From NCBI RefSeq assembly GCF_007896895.1, contig NZ_VOGW01000177.1, positions 10,002 through 74,001 on the forward strand: a stretch of 64,000 nt of DNA, given 5' to 3'. The translations under genes and the position numbers were made by a program. The notes below the pieces were generated by a model. It was not told the DNA's origin. It worked only from the letters and a program-made list of their open reading frames with translations, and searched no databases. Shown piece by piece: positions 15,458-25,306 of this stretch; position 1 is the stretch's first letter; the number at the start of each line of letters is the position of its first letter. This DNA comes from Streptomyces misionensis. Its GTDB lineage: Bacteria; Actinomycetota; Actinomycetes; Streptomycetales; Streptomycetaceae.

Positions 15458-18400
15458 CTAGCCGTCTGACGACTTGCCACCCGAACGGGGGGCTCCGACC
15501 GTCGCACCCGCCTTGACCGACGCGTCCTTGCCGGAACCCGGCGCCTCGAAGGACTCCAGCGCGTCCAGCACGTCCTGGACGCGGGAGATCTCGGCGTTGA
15601 TGTCCTGCCGCCTGCGCACCAGGACCTCCAGCTCGCGCTTGCCCTCCTCGACCGAGGCCCGCGCCTCCCGGATCGCCTCCGCCTTCAGCTCCTCGGCCTC
15701 CTTGACCAGCCGCGCCTTCTTCTGCTCGGCCTCCTTCAGCAGGCCCTCCGCCTTCTTGACGGCCGCGATCCGCACCTTGCCCGCCTCGGAGTCGGCGTCC
15801 GAGAGGATCTCCTTCGCCTTCGCCTGGGCCTTCTCCAGCTGCTCCTCGGCGGCCTTGATGAGCGCGTCGCAGCGGTCGCCCGTGGACTTCATCGTCTCGG
15901 CGGCCTCGCGGCGGGCCCGCGCGTGCAGCTCCTCGATCTCGGCGGTGACCCGCTCGCGCAGCTCCTCCGCCCGCTCCCGGATCGCCGTGGCGTCCCGGCG
16001 GGCGCCCACCAGCAGCTCGTCCGCGTCCGTACGGGCCTTCTCCACCAGGGAGTTGCCCTCGATGGTCGCCTCCGAGACGATCCGCTCGGCCTCGCTGCGG
16101 GCCGCGCCCACCATGGTGTCGGCCTGCGCCTCCGCCTCCGCGGTGGTCTGCTGCGCCTGCTGCTGCGCCTCGGTGAGCAGCTTGTCGGCCTCCGCAGTGG
16201 TCTCGCCGATGAGCTTGTCGACCTGCTCGGCCGCCTCCGAACGCCGCTTGTTGGCGTCCTTGCGGGCCTCGTCCAGGGTCTGCTCGGCCTCCTCGCGGGC
16301 CGAGTTGAGCAGCCGTTCGGCCTCCGCCTGCGCCTCGGTCCTGGTCCGCTCGGCCTCGGTGCGCAGCTGCTCGGCGTGCGCCTGCGCGGAACCCACCGTC
16401 TCGGCGGCCTCGGCACGCAGCCGCTCCGCCTCCGTGGTGGCCTCCCCCACGAGCTGGTCCGCGCCGGCCCGCGCCTCCGCGCGCACCCGCTCGGCCTCGG
16501 CCGCGGTCTGTGCCCGCAGCCGCTCGGCCTCGGTGATCGCCTCGGTGCGCACCCGCTCGGCCTCCGCGGCCGTCTCCGTCTGGAGAAGCTCCGCCTCCTT
16601 GCGCGCCTCCGTGATGAGGGTGTCGGCCTGGGTCGCCGCGTCCGACCGGATGCGGTTGGCGTCCTCGCGGGCGTCCGCCCGGGTCCGCGCCGCCGCCTGG
16701 TCGGCCTCGGCCAGCGCGTCGGACGCCTCGGTGCGCACCCGCTGCGCGTACTCGCCCGCGTCGGAGCGCAGCCGCTCGGCCTCGGTCGCGGCCTCGGCGA
16801 GGGTGCGCTCGGCCAGTGCCTTGGCGGCCTCGGACTCCTCGTGCGCCTCCTGCCGGATGCGGCCGGCGTCCTCGCCCGCGTCCGAGCGCAGCCGCTCGGC
16901 CTCGGTCGCGGCCTCGGCGAGGGTGCGCTCGGCCAGCGCCTTGGCGGCCTCCGTCTCCTCCTGCGCCTCCTGCCGCAGCCGGCCGGCGTCCTCCGACGCC
17001 CGCTCCCGCTCGGCGTGGGCGTCGGCACGCAGCCGCCCGGCCTCCTCCTCGGCCTCCCGCTTCGTCCGCTCCGCCGCGTGCTCGGCGGCCGAACGCAGCC
17101 CGGCGATCTCCTCCTGCGCCTGCTCGTGCAGCCCGGCGACGGAGTCCCGCACCTGCTGCGCGTGCTGCTCGGCCGCGGACACCATCTCGCCGGCCCGGCG
17201 GTCGGCCTCCTCGACCAGGCGCACCGCCTCGGCCTGCGCGTCCTCCACCCGCTTGCGCGCCGAGGCCAGCAGCTCCTCGCTCTGCTCGCGGGCCCGCCGG
17301 CGCTCCTCGTCGGCCTCCTCGCGGGCAGCGCCGAGCAGCTCCTCGGCCTCGCGGCGGCGCCGGGCGGCCTCCTCCTGCGCGGCCGCCAGCGTCTCGGACG
17401 CCTCGGCGGCCAGCCGCTCGGCGGCGGCCTGCGCCTCCGCGCGCACCCGGTCGGCGCTCTCCTGCGCCTCCGTCTTCAGCCGCTCGGCCTCGGCCGCCGC
17501 CTCCGAACGCAGCCGTACGGCGACGGCCTCGCCCTCGGCACGGGAGGCGGACGCGTCCGCCGCCGCCTCGTCGCGCAGCCGTTCGGCCTCGGTCTCGGCC
17601 TGCTCCTGGAGCGCCCGGATCCGCTCGGCGGCCTCGGCGCGCAGCCGCTCGGCCTCCTCGGCGGCCTCCTTGCGGATCCGCCCGGCCTCCTCGCGGGCCT
17701 CGGTGAGCGCCTGCTCGGCCGACGCCAGCCGCTCCTGGGCCTCGCCCTGGAGCCGGGTCAGCTCCTCGGCCGCCTCCAGGCGCCGGGCCTCGACCGCCTT
17801 GTCGGTCTCCTCGCGCAGCTCGCGCGCGGCCTTCTCGGCGTCCGCGCGGACCGTCTCGGCCGCCTCGTCGGCCTCCGTGCGCAGCCGCTCGGCCTCGCCG
17901 CGGGCGCGCTCCAGGGTCTCCTCGGCCTGCCGGCGCAGCGAGGTGGCGCGCTCGATGGCCTCGGTGCGCACCTTCTCGCTGTCGGCGGTCGCCTTCTGCC
18001 GCAGCTCGTCGGCGTCCGCCTTGGCCTTGGCCAGCAGCTCCTCGGCGGACTTGGCCGCCTCCTCGATCTGCGTCACCGCCTCGCGGCGGGCCTCGGCACG
18101 GATCGACTCGCCCTCGGCCACCGCGTCGGACCGCAGCTGCTCGGCCTCGCCGCGCAGCCGCCGGGCCTCCTCCTGGAGCTCGACCGTCTTGGCGCGGTAC
18201 TCCTCGGTGTCGTCCTTCGCCGCGCCCTTGAGCTGCTCGGCGATGTCGTGCGCCTCCGCGCGCAGCCGGTCCGCCTCTTCCTCGGCCTCCTTGCGGATCC
18301 GCTCGGCCTTCTCGGTGGCGGCCCGGGTGGTCTTCCGGGCCTCCTCCGACGCCTTGTTGAGGACCTCCTCGGCGGTCCTGGCCGCCTTGGACAGCTGGGT

Positions 18401-19492
18401 GGCGGTCTCCTCCGCGGTGACCGTACGGGCCTTCTCGACGGCCTCGGCGACGATCTTCTCGGCCTCGGCGCGGGCGTCGGCGACCAGCTGCTCGGCCTCC
18501 GAGCGGGTGCTCTCCGCCTCCTTGGTGGCCTCCTCGACCAGACGGGCGACCTGCTCCTTGGCGGTGCGGGTGCGCGTCTCGTTGGCGCTCTCCGCGCTCG
18601 CCAGGGTCTTGGCGGCGGCCTCCTCGGCCTGCGTGACCAGCTTCTCGGCCTCGGCCTGCGCCTTGCGCAGCGCCTCCTCCGCGTCCGCCATCCGCTGCTC
18701 GGCGGCCCGGCTCAGCTCGGCGGCCTGCCGGCGGGCGGCGTCCGACTCGGTGGCCGTGGTGGTGCGCAGCCGCTCGGCGTGGTCGGTGGCCTCCTGCGCC
18801 TGCGTGGAGGCCGCGTTCAGCAGCCGCTCCGCGTCCGCGCGGGCCCGGCGCAGGATCTGCTCGGCCTCCGCGCGGGCCTCCTCGGCCTCGCCGCGCAGCC
18901 GGTCCCGGGCCTCCCGGGTCAGCCGCTCCGCCTCGGCGCGGGCGGCGGCCATCGCCTGCTCGGCCTCCGCGCGCGACTCGTCCAGCAGCCGCCGGGCCTG
19001 CTGCTCGGTGCGGGCCCGCAGTTGCTCCGCCCACGCCACGTTCTCGTTGACGTGCGACTCGACGGTGGCCCTGCGCTCGGCCAGCTCCTGGTCGAGCTGC
19101 TGGCGCCGGGTCACGGCCTCCTGGTGCAGCTCCGCCTGGAGCCGCGCCGCCTGTTCGGCGTGCTCCTGGAGGATCCGCTGCGTCTGCGCGCGGGCCTGGC
19201 TCAGCTCCCGCTCGGCGTCCTGACGCAGCTGCTCGGCCTGCATCTGGGCGTTGCGGAGCAACTGCTCGGCCTGGTAGCCGATGTCGCCGCCGTCATAGGC
19301 GGGACGGGTCATCAGGGTGCGGCGCGCCTCGTGCAGCTTGGCGCGCAGCACCTCGACCTGGTAGCCGAGGTCCTCGGCGTGCTGGATCGCCTTCTCCCGC
19401 TCGGTCCTCAGCCGCTTCATCTCGGCCTCGAACCGAGAGAGGTGGTCGACGTCAGCCGCCGGCTCTCGCTCCTGGCTCTCGTAGCCCCGCAC
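15458..19492 (-). CDS. scy: Polarity scaffold coiled-coil protein Scy
   Basis: A 1344-residue, almost wholly coiled-coil protein that organises the tip-growth assembly (polarisome) with DivIVA and FilP. The N-terminal globular segment MRGYESQEREPAADVDHLSR precedes a DivIVA-like short coil. Then comes a very long Ala/Glu/Arg repeat with EAERLRxEAxE units. The C-terminus (VLVRRRQDINAEISRVQDVLDAL) resembles FilP's tail. The length is close to S. coelicolor Scy. The GTG start is at 19492. A 120-bp tandem duplication sits at 16751-16990. The long open frames on the opposite strand are a by-product of the repeat composition. Confidence 0.93.
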   Translation of the reverse strand: MRGYESQEREPAADVDHLSRFEAEMKRLRTEREKAIQHAEDLGYQVEVLRAKLHEARRTLMTRPAYDGGDIGYQAEQLLRNAQMQAEQLRQDAERELSQARAQTQRILQEHAEQAARLQAELHQEAVTRRQQLDQELAERRATVESHVNENVAWAEQLRARTEQQARRLLDESRAEAEQAMAAARAEAERLTREARDRLRGEAEEARAEAEQILRRARADAERLLNAASTQAQEATDHAERLRTTTATESDAARRQAAELSRAAEQRMADAEEALRKAQAEAEKLVTQAEEAAAKTLASAESANETRTRTAKEQVARLVEEATKEAESTRSEAEQLVADARAEAEKIVAEAVEKARTVTAEETATQLSKAARTAEEVLNKASEEARKTTRAATEKAERIRKEAEEEADRLRAEAHDIAEQLKGAAKDDTEEYRAKTVELQEEARRLRGEAEQLRSDAVAEGESIRAEARREAVTQIEEAAKSAEELLAKAKADADELRQKATADSEKVRTEAIERATSLRRQAEETLERARGEAERLRTEADEAAETVRADAEKAARELREETDKAVEARRLEAAEELTRLQGEAQERLASAEQALTEAREEAGRIRKEAAEEAERLRAEAAERIRALQEQAETEAERLRDEAAADASASRAEGEAVAVRLRSEAAAEAERLKTEAQESADRVRAEAQAAAERLAAEASETLAAAQEEAARRRREAEELLGAAREEADEERRRAREQSEELLASARKRVEDAQAEAVRLVEEADRRAGEMVSAAEQHAQQVRDSVAGLHEQAQEEIAGLRSAAEHAAERTKREAEEEAGRLRADAHAERERASEDAGRLRQEAQEETEAAKALAERTLAEAATEAERLRSDAGEDAGRIRQEAHEESEAAKALAERTLAEAATEAERLRSDAGEYAQRVRTEASDALAEADQAAARTRADAREDANRIRSDAATQADTLITEARKEAELLQTETAAEAERVRTEAITEAERLRAQTAAEAERVRAEARAGADQLVGEATTEAERLRAEAAETVGSAQAHAEQLRTEAERTRTEAQAEAERLLNSAREEAEQTLDEARKDANKRRSEAAEQVDKLIGETTAEADKLLTEAQQQAQQTTAEAEAQADTMVGAARSEAERIVSEATIEGNSLVEKARTDADELLVGARRDATAIRERAEELRERVTAEIEELHARARREAAETMKSTGDRCDALIKAAEEQLEKAQAKAKEILSDADSEAGKVRIAAVKKAEGLLKEAEQKKARLVKEAEELKAEAIREARASVEEGKRELEVLVRRRQDINAEISRVQDVLDALESFEAPGSGKDASVKAGATVGAPRSGGKSSDG
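16751..16990 (-). repeat. 120-bp tandem duplication inside scy
   Basis: Two adjacent 120-bp copies (16751-16870 and 16871-16990) share long identical stretches, including the 54 bases starting GAGCGCAGCC. They encode two 40-residue units containing AKALAERTLAEAATEAERLR. Forty residues equals one heptad plus three hendecads, so the coiled-coil register can be kept. Confidence 0.8.
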
Positions 19493-19698
19493 TGCGCGGT
19501 CCCATCCGTCCCCTGGTCAGCTTCTCCAACGAGCCACGTCCAACCGCCGAACGGGGCCCCCGGGGAAATGGTGTCAGATCAACGGCGGAGCACGGCCTGC
19601 TGCCCCGACGCACGTCCCCCGAAACCCGGACCCCGGCATGCGGCCGCCCCGCTTCCGGGACGACCGCCCCCAACCCTACCGGCCCTTATGTACGGGGG

Positions 19699-20139
19699 TC
19701 AGTGCTCGGAGGGCTCAACAGGCGCCGAAGTCACCAGTTCTGTGAGGACTCCGTGGCAGTCCTTGGGGTGCAGGAAGGTGATCCGCGACCCCATGGAACC
19801 GCGTCGCGGCTCGTCGTAGAGCACCCGGACGCCCTTGCCCCGGATCTCCTCGGAGTCGGTGTCGACGTCCGCCGTGCCGAAGGCGATGTGATGCACGCCC
19901 TCGCCGTTCTTCGCCAGCCACTTGCCCACCGCCGAGTCCTCGCGGGTCGGCTCCAGCAGCTGGAGGTAGGAGGCGCCGCCGTCCGACGTCTCGTTGATCT
20001 TGAGCATGGCCTCGCGCACGCCCTGCTCCTCGTTGACCTCGGTGTGGAACACCTCGAAGCCGTAGGTGGCCCGGTAGAACTCGACGGTGGCGTCGAGGTC
20101 GTGGCAGGCGATCCCGATGTGGTCGATTCGCGTCAGCAT
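19699..20139 (-). CDS. mce: Methylmalonyl-CoA epimerase
   Basis: A 146-residue vicinal-oxygen-chelate enzyme that interconverts (R)- and (S)-methylmalonyl-CoA. Metal ligands are visible as His7 (IDHIGIA), the His pair in [10 protein letters not shown] and Glu in GVLTELV. YLQLLEP and the ATG start at 20139 fit the family. It diverges from the thiolase gene, and meaB and a mutase subunit are nearby. It supplies propionate-derived extender units or feeds the TCA cycle. Confidence 0.92.
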   Translation of the reverse strand: MLTRIDHIGIACHDLDATVEFYRATYGFEVFHTEVNEEQGVREAMLKINETSDGGASYLQLLEPTREDSAVGKWLAKNGEGVHHIAFGTADVDTDSEEIRGKGVRVLYDEPRRGSMGSRITFLHPKDCHGVLTELVTSAPVEPSEH

Positions 20140-20288
20140 GGTTTCAGTGCAGCGCCACCGCGGTGGTTACGCAACGTGCGCGCGATCACACCGACAGAGC
20201 GATGACGGCACTGAGTGCCGCTCAGTACATTCGAAGTAAACCCTCGTTCACTCCTCGGCTCTGCGCAGCTGGAAGGGGATCGCACCTC

Positions 20289-21488
20289 ATGTCTTCTGGA
20301 ACGAACAGCTCGGTGATCGTCGCGGGCGCCCGTACGCCCATGGGACGACTGCTGGGCTCCCTGAAGTCCTTCTCCGGAGCCGAGCTGGGCGGCTTCGCGA
20401 TCAAGGCCGCCCTCGACCGCGCCGGCATCGGCGGCGACCAGGTGCAGTACGTGATCATGGGCCAGGTGCTCCAGGCCGGAGCGGGCCAGATCCCGGCCCG
20501 CCAGGCCGCCGTCAAGGCCGGCATCCCGATGAGCGTCCCGGCCCTCACCGTCAACAAGGTGTGTCTCTCCGGCCTCGACGCCATCGCCCTGGCCGACCAG
20601 CTGATCCGCGCCGGCGAGTTCGACATCGTCGTGGCCGGCGGTCAGGAGTCCATGACCAACGCCCCGCACCTGCTGCCGAAGTCCCGCGAGGGCTTCAAGT
20701 ACGGCGCCGTCGAGATGCTCGACGCCATGGCGTACGACGGGCTGACCGACGCCTTCGAGGGCATCGCCATGGGCGAGTCCACCGAGAAGCACAACACCCG
20801 CCTCGGCATCGGCCGCGCCGAGCAGGACGAGATCGCCGCGCTGTCCCACCAGCGGGCCGCCGCCGCGCAGAAGAACGGCCTGTTCGAGGCCGAGATCACC
20901 CCGGTGGAGATCCCGCAGCGCAAGGGCGACCCGATCCTGTTCAGCAAGGACGAGGGCATCCGCGCCGAGACCACCGTGGAGTCCCTGGCCAAGCTGCGCC
21001 CGGCCTTCGCCAAGGACGGCACCATCACCGCCGGCTCCTCCTCGCAGATCTCCGACGGCGCCGCCGCCGTGGTCGTGATGAGCAAGGCCAAGGCCGAGGA
21101 GCTGGGTCTGGAGTGGCTCGCCGAGATCGGCGCGCACGGCAATGTGGCCGGCCCGGACAACTCCCTGCAGTCCCAGCCGTCCAACGCCATCCTGCACGCC
21201 CTGAAGAAGGACGGCCTGGAGGTCTCCGACCTCGACCTCATCGAGATCAACGAGGCCTTCGCCGCCGTCGCCGTGCAGTCAATGAAGGACCTCGGCGTGT
21301 CCACGGAAAAGGTGAACGTCAACGGCGGCGCGATCGCGCTCGGCCACCCGATCGGCATGTCCGGCGCCCGGCTCGTGCTCCACTTGGCGCTGGAGCTCAA
21401 GCGCCGGGGCGGCGGCACCGGCGCGGCCGCGCTGTGCGGTGGCGGCGGCCAGGGCGACGCGCTGATCGTGCGGGTACCGAAGGCCTGA
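20289..21488 (+). CDS. atoB: Acetyl-CoA C-acetyltransferase (thiolase)
   Basis: A 399-residue biosynthetic thiolase condensing two acetyl-CoA to acetoacetyl-CoA. The acyl-accepting Cys92 lies in [13 protein letters not shown]. The catalytic His is in [16 protein letters not shown] and the second Cys in [13 protein letters not shown]. The ATG at 20289 has GGAAGGGGA eight bases upstream; the longer open frame upstream has no ribosome site. meaB follows 37 bp downstream on the same strand. Confidence 0.92.
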   Translation: MSSGTNSSVIVAGARTPMGRLLGSLKSFSGAELGGFAIKAALDRAGIGGDQVQYVIMGQVLQAGAGQIPARQAAVKAGIPMSVPALTVNKVCLSGLDAIALADQLIRAGEFDIVVAGGQESMTNAPHLLPKSREGFKYGAVEMLDAMAYDGLTDAFEGIAMGESTEKHNTRLGIGRAEQDEIAALSHQRAAAAQKNGLFEAEITPVEIPQRKGDPILFSKDEGIRAETTVESLAKLRPAFAKDGTITAGSSSQISDGAAAVVVMSKAKAEELGLEWLAEIGAHGNVAGPDNSLQSQPSNAILHALKKDGLEVSDLDLIEINEAFAAVAVQSMKDLGVSTEKVNVNGGAIALGHPIGMSGARLVLHLALELKRRGGGTGAAALCGGGGQGDALIVRVPKA

Positions 21489-21525
21489 GGCCCCTGGTCG
21501 GGCCGGTGAAGCGAACGGAGCTGTG

Positions 21526-22482
21526 ATGCAGGACGTCTCCTTGCTGGTGGCCCAGGCCAGGGAAGGCCGGCCGCGGGCCGTGGCCCGGCTGATCTCCCTG
21601 GTGGAAGGGGCGTCCCCGCAGCTCAGAGAGGTCATGGCGGCGCTGGCCCCGCTGACCGGCAACGCCTATGTGGTGGGCCTGACCGGCTCACCGGGCGTCG
21701 GCAAGTCGACCTCCACCGCCGCGCTCGTCGCGGCCTACCGCAAGCGGGGGAAGCGGGTCGGCGTCCTGGCCGTCGACCCGTCCTCGCCCTTCTCCGGCGG
21801 CGCCCTGCTCGGCGACCGCGTCCGGATGTCGGAGCACGCCTGCGACCCCGGTGTCTACATCCGCTCCATGGCCACCCGGGGCCACCTCGGCGGCCTCGCC
21901 TGGGCCGCCCCGCAGGCCGTCCGCGTGCTGGACGCGGCGGGCTGCGAGGTGATCCTGGTCGAGACGGTGGGCGTCGGCCAGTCCGAGGTGGAGATCGCCG
22001 CCCAGGCGGACACCAGCGTGGTGCTGCTCGCCCCCGGCATGGGCGACGGCATCCAGGCCGCCAAGGCGGGCATCCTGGAGATCGGCGACGTCTACGTCGT
22101 CAACAAGGCGGACCGGGACGGCGCCGACGCCACCGCCCGCGAGCTGGGCCACATGCTCGGCCTCGGCGAGGCCCGCGGGCCCGGCGACTGGCGGCCGCCG
22201 ATCGTGAAGACGGTCGCCAGCCGCGCCGAGGGCGTGGACGAGGTGGTCGAGGCCCTGGAGAAGCACCGCGCGTGGATGGAGGAGCGCGGGGTGCTCGCCG
22301 AGCGCCGACGCGCCCGCGCGGCCCACGAGGTGGAGACCATCGCGGTCACGGCCCTGCGCCGGCGCATCGGCGACCTGCACGGCGACCGCCGCCTCAGCGC
22401 GCTCGCCGAGCGGATCACGGCGGGCGAACTCGACCCCTACCGCGCGGCGGACGAACTGATCGCGGGCCTGACGGAAGGCTGA
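21526..22482 (+). CDS. meaB: MeaB/ArgK-type G3E GTPase
   Basis: A 318-residue GTPase chaperone that protects adenosylcobalamin-dependent acyl-CoA mutases and gates cofactor loading. The Walker A motif GSPGVGKSTST is near residue 56, followed by VLAVDPSSPFSGGALLGDRVRM, the ETVGVGQSE switch region and NKAD for guanine recognition. A GTG one codon before the ATG (21523) is an alternative start. It is probably co-transcribed with atoB and serves the mutase encoded at 29975 and others elsewhere. Confidence 0.92.
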   Translation: MQDVSLLVAQAREGRPRAVARLISLVEGASPQLREVMAALAPLTGNAYVVGLTGSPGVGKSTSTAALVAAYRKRGKRVGVLAVDPSSPFSGGALLGDRVRMSEHACDPGVYIRSMATRGHLGGLAWAAPQAVRVLDAAGCEVILVETVGVGQSEVEIAAQADTSVVLLAPGMGDGIQAAKAGILEIGDVYVVNKADRDGADATARELGHMLGLGEARGPGDWRPPIVKTVASRAEGVDEVVEALEKHRAWMEERGVLAERRRARAAHEVETIAVTALRRRIGDLHGDRRLSALAERITAGELDPYRAADELIAGLTEG

Positions 22483-22628
22483 CCCTGGCCGACTCCGGAT
22501 GCGACCCGGTAGGTTGACCCCCATGTTCCTCCTCTTGGCATAGGGCGCGCCCCGCGCGAGGCCGGTGACACCACGGCACTCGCGCACTTCGGCGTCCCCT
22601 TTTCCGCCTCCGCCAGAGGAACTCCAGC

Positions 22629-23867
22629 GTGTCCACGCCTGCTCCCGTGCGGCCCTCGTACGCCGCCGTCCTGCGCCTTCCGCACGTCCGCCGCACCTTC
22701 ACCGCCGCCCTGGCCGCCCGGCTGTCCTACGGCACCGTGGGGCTCGCGGTGATGCTGTCCGTCACCCGGGCCACCGGCTCGTACGCCGTCTCCGGCGCGG
22801 TGATGTCCCTGTTCGGCGCCACCACCGTCTTCCTGACCCCGCTGCGCGCCGCCCTCAGCGACCGCCACGGCGCCCGCCGGGCCGTGCTGCCCATGGCGGT
22901 GCTGTACGGCGCCCTGCTGACCCTCCTGGCCGTCCTGACCTGGCGTCCCGGGGCGCCGGTGGCGCCGATCGCCGCGGTCGCCGCGCTGGCCGGCGCGTGC
23001 GCGCCGCCGCTGGGGCCGGTGATGCGGGCCGTATGGGCCGAACTCGCCCCCGACCAGCAGATGTTGCAGCGCGCCTACAGCCTGGACGGGGTAGCCGAGG
23101 AACTGCTGTTCGTCTCCGGACCCGTCCTGGTCGGTGTGCTGACCGGGTTCGCCCCGCCGGCCTCGGGGGTCGTGTTCAGCGCGCTGCTCGTGGTGGGCGG
23201 TGCGAGTGTCTTCCTGAGTTCCCCGGTGATTCCCGGCCCCCGTCCCGCCGCGCCGCGCGGCCGCCAAGGCGCCGTCACGGGGCTGGTGCCGCCGTTCGTC
23301 GTGGCGCTGGGCGCGGGGCTGGCCGTCAGCGCGGTGGAGCTGCTGACCATGGCGTTCGCCACGGAGCACGGCTACGACACCGGACTCGTTCCCTGGGTCC
23401 TGGGCGCGGTCTCGGCGGGCAGCGCGGTGGGCGGCCTGGTGAACGGCGCGGTGGCGTGGCGGACACCGGCCCGCACGCGGCTGGTGCTCTTCGCGGTGGC
23501 GCTGGGCTGCGTCATCGCGGTGGCGGGCCTGGCCCCGAGCCTGTGGCTGCTCACCACCGCGCTGGCCCTGGCCGGCGCGTTCATCGCCCCCACGCTGACG
23601 ACGGCGTACCTGGCGGCGGACGAAGTGGCCGCGCCGGAGTCCCGCACCCAGGCCGGGGCCTGGGTCAACATGGGGGTGAACGGCGGCAGTTCGGCCGGGG
23701 CGCTGGCGGCGGGGCTGCTGATCGGCCGGCTGCCGCTGGGAGTCTGCTTCCTGGTGACGGGCGCGACGGCCCTCGCCTCCGCCGCCCTGGCCGCCGGCGG
23801 CCGGACCACCGGGGCGGAGCGGGCGCCGCGGCCCCTCACCGGGGCCGAGGAGCGCTCGCCCCGCTGA
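22629..23867 (+). CDS. MFS transporter
   Basis: A 412-residue major facilitator with about 12 hydrophobic segments. The N-terminal motif LRLPHVRRTFTAALAARLSYG and the loop ALSDRHGARRAVLP between TM2 and TM3 correspond to MFS motif A. The substrate cannot be told from sequence. The GTG start at 22629 follows AGAGGAACTCCAGC. It stands alone after meaB and ends against a converging MarR gene. Confidence 0.8.
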   Translation: MSTPAPVRPSYAAVLRLPHVRRTFTAALAARLSYGTVGLAVMLSVTRATGSYAVSGAVMSLFGATTVFLTPLRAALSDRHGARRAVLPMAVLYGALLTLLAVLTWRPGAPVAPIAAVAALAGACAPPLGPVMRAVWAELAPDQQMLQRAYSLDGVAEELLFVSGPVLVGVLTGFAPPASGVVFSALLVVGGASVFLSSPVIPGPRPAAPRGRQGAVTGLVPPFVVALGAGLAVSAVELLTMAFATEHGYDTGLVPWVLGAVSAGSAVGGLVNGAVAWRTPARTRLVLFAVALGCVIAVAGLAPSLWLLTTALALAGAFIAPTLTTAYLAADEVAAPESRTQAGAWVNMGVNGGSSAGALAAGLLIGRLPLGVCFLVTGATALASAALAAGGRTTGAERAPRPLTGAEERSPR

Positions 23868-23879
23868 GCTGGGCTGCGA

Positions 23880-23916
23880 CCGGAAAGGTTCACCGGCTCG
23901 CGGCAAACCCTTCCGG
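23880..23916. terminator. Hairpin between converging genes
   Basis: An 11-bp inverted repeat (CCGGAAAGGTT against AACCCTTCCGG, one mismatch) with a 15-base loop lies between the converging MFS and MarR stops. Confidence 0.5.
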
Positions 23917-23924
23917 CCACAGCG

Positions 23925-24401
23925 CTAGGGACGTCCCCGCTGCCCCCGCAGGTGCTCGGCGATCGGCTTCAGGGCCTTGTCCAGTTCCAGCAGAGCCTCC
24001 GGCGAGAGCAGATCGATGAAGTGCCGCCGCACCGACGAGACGTGGTGCGGCGCCACCTTCTTCATCGTCTCCAGGCCGTGCTCGGTGAGCACGGCGTACA
24101 GCCCCCGCCGGTCGGACTCGCAGTTCTCGCGGCGCACGAGGTCCGCGTTCTCCATCCGCGTGATCTGGTGCGAGAGCCGGCTCTTGGACTGCAACGTCGC
24201 GGAGGCGAGGTCGCTCATCCGCATCCGTACGTCCTCCGACTCGGACAGGTTCACGAGGATCTCGTAATCGTTCATCGTCAGGCCGAACGGCTGCAGATCC
24301 TTCTCCAGCTGGTACGTCAACAGCCTGTTGACCTCCAGGTGGGTGCGCCAGGCGCACTGCTCCGCATCGGTCAGCCAGCGCGTGGCCGTCTCGGTCTCCA
24401 T
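23925..24401 (-). CDS. MarR-family transcriptional regulator
   Basis: A 158-residue winged-helix protein. Features are LTMNDYEILVNLSES, the recognition segment SKSRLSHQITRMENADLV, and the wing RRENCESDRRGLYAVLTEHG. A single Cys in NCESDRRG, on the wing, could be redox-active, as in OhrR-type regulators. The start is ATG at 24401. A target is not evident; the nearest genes are the AIM24 operon on the same strand upstream. Confidence 0.85.
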   Translation of the reverse strand: METETATRWLTDAEQCAWRTHLEVNRLLTYQLEKDLQPFGLTMNDYEILVNLSESEDVRMRMSDLASATLQSKSRLSHQITRMENADLVRRENCESDRRGLYAVLTEHGLETMKKVAPHHVSSVRRHFIDLLSPEALLELDKALKPIAEHLRGQRGRP

Positions 24402-24493
24402 GAATGAAGTCTACCTAAGAAGTTGAATGGCGAACTACTTCGGGTGGTGTGACAGTGCGCACGCGTTCGACGTCACACTCCGCAGACTACCGC

Positions 24494-25306
24494 TCACAGC
24501 CCGAAGCGACGTTGGAGGTCTCCCAGCTGTCCGGGAAGGCGCGGTGCACCGCCCGGTTGCGGACCGTGTCCACCCGGTGCCGGTGCGCCACCGCCCGGAA
24601 CCCCCGGCTCGGACGGGACGGCCCCCGTCTCCACCTCGGCCATCAGCGCCTCCGACGACTGCAGGAGCACGGTCCCCGCGCCCGCGAACTCGAACTGGTG
24701 CTCCTCGCCGGAAACCCCGCCCAGGCCCGTCATCGCACGTAGACCGCCCAGTACTCCGGTCAGGTACCCGTGGTCGTAGTGATGACACGGCGAGGGACAG
24801 TCGGCCCAGCCGACGAGCGCCTGGGGATCCACCCGCAGGGGAGGTTCCATGAACACCACCGGACCGTTGGATGCGGCCACGAACTTCCCGGTTCCCAGGA
24901 GCGTGAGGAAGCCCGGCACGATCGACTGCTTGAGCGAGAGACTTGGCTGAAAAGCGAGCAGATTGCCCGCGCGAATGGTCAGGTTCCCGTCGTCCAGGTC
25001 GTACGAGTTGACGTCGAAGGCCCGGTCGGCGAGCAGCATCTTGCCCGAGCCCTGCGCCACGACCCAGTCGCTCGCGTGCAGTGGCGAATGGAACGAGGTG
25101 CGGACGAGGTGGTCGAGTCGTCCGTGTCCGACGCCGTTGAACTCGATCGCCCCGTAATAGGCGATCATCTTCCCTTTCTGGAGGAACCACTGCCCGTCCT
25201 TGAGTTCGACGCAGAACGTGTAGCTGTTCACGTTGTCGTCCGCGGGCAGGGTCATCGGGTCGTACACCACCGGACCCCCGGGCACGGGGGTGCCGTACGC
25301 GCTCAT
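24494..25306 (-). CDS. AIM24-family protein (third of three)
   Basis: A 270-residue beta-helix-like protein of the AIM24/TIGR00266 family, with repeated short beta units (QKGKMIAYYGAIEFNGVG, NLTIRAGNLLAF, GTVLLQSSEAL). Unlike its two neighbours it ends in a Gly/Pro-rich tail of about 40 residues. The family's biochemical role is not established. The ATG at 25306 is preceded by GGAGGA and overlaps the upstream stop (ATGA). Confidence 0.82.
   Translation of the reverse strand: MSAYGTPVPGGPVVYDPMTLPADDNVNSYTFCVELKDGQWFLQKGKMIAYYGAIEFNGVGHGRLDHLVRTSFHSPLHASDWVVAQGSGKMLLADRAFDVNSYDLDDGNLTIRAGNLLAFQPSLSLKQSIVPGFLTLLGTGKFVAASNGPVVFMEPPLRVDPQALVGWADCPSPCHHYDHGYLTGVLGGLRAMTGLGGVSGEEHQFEFAGAGTVLLQSSEALMAEVETGAVPSEPGVPGGGAPAPGGHGPQPGGAPRLPGQLGDLQRRFGL

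Noticed and set aside
15474-19223. A 1249-codon open frame on the strand opposite scy
   Set aside because: It mirrors the Ala/Glu/Arg repeat of Scy, has Ser/Ala/Arg-rich low-complexity content and no ribosome site. It is a composition shadow.
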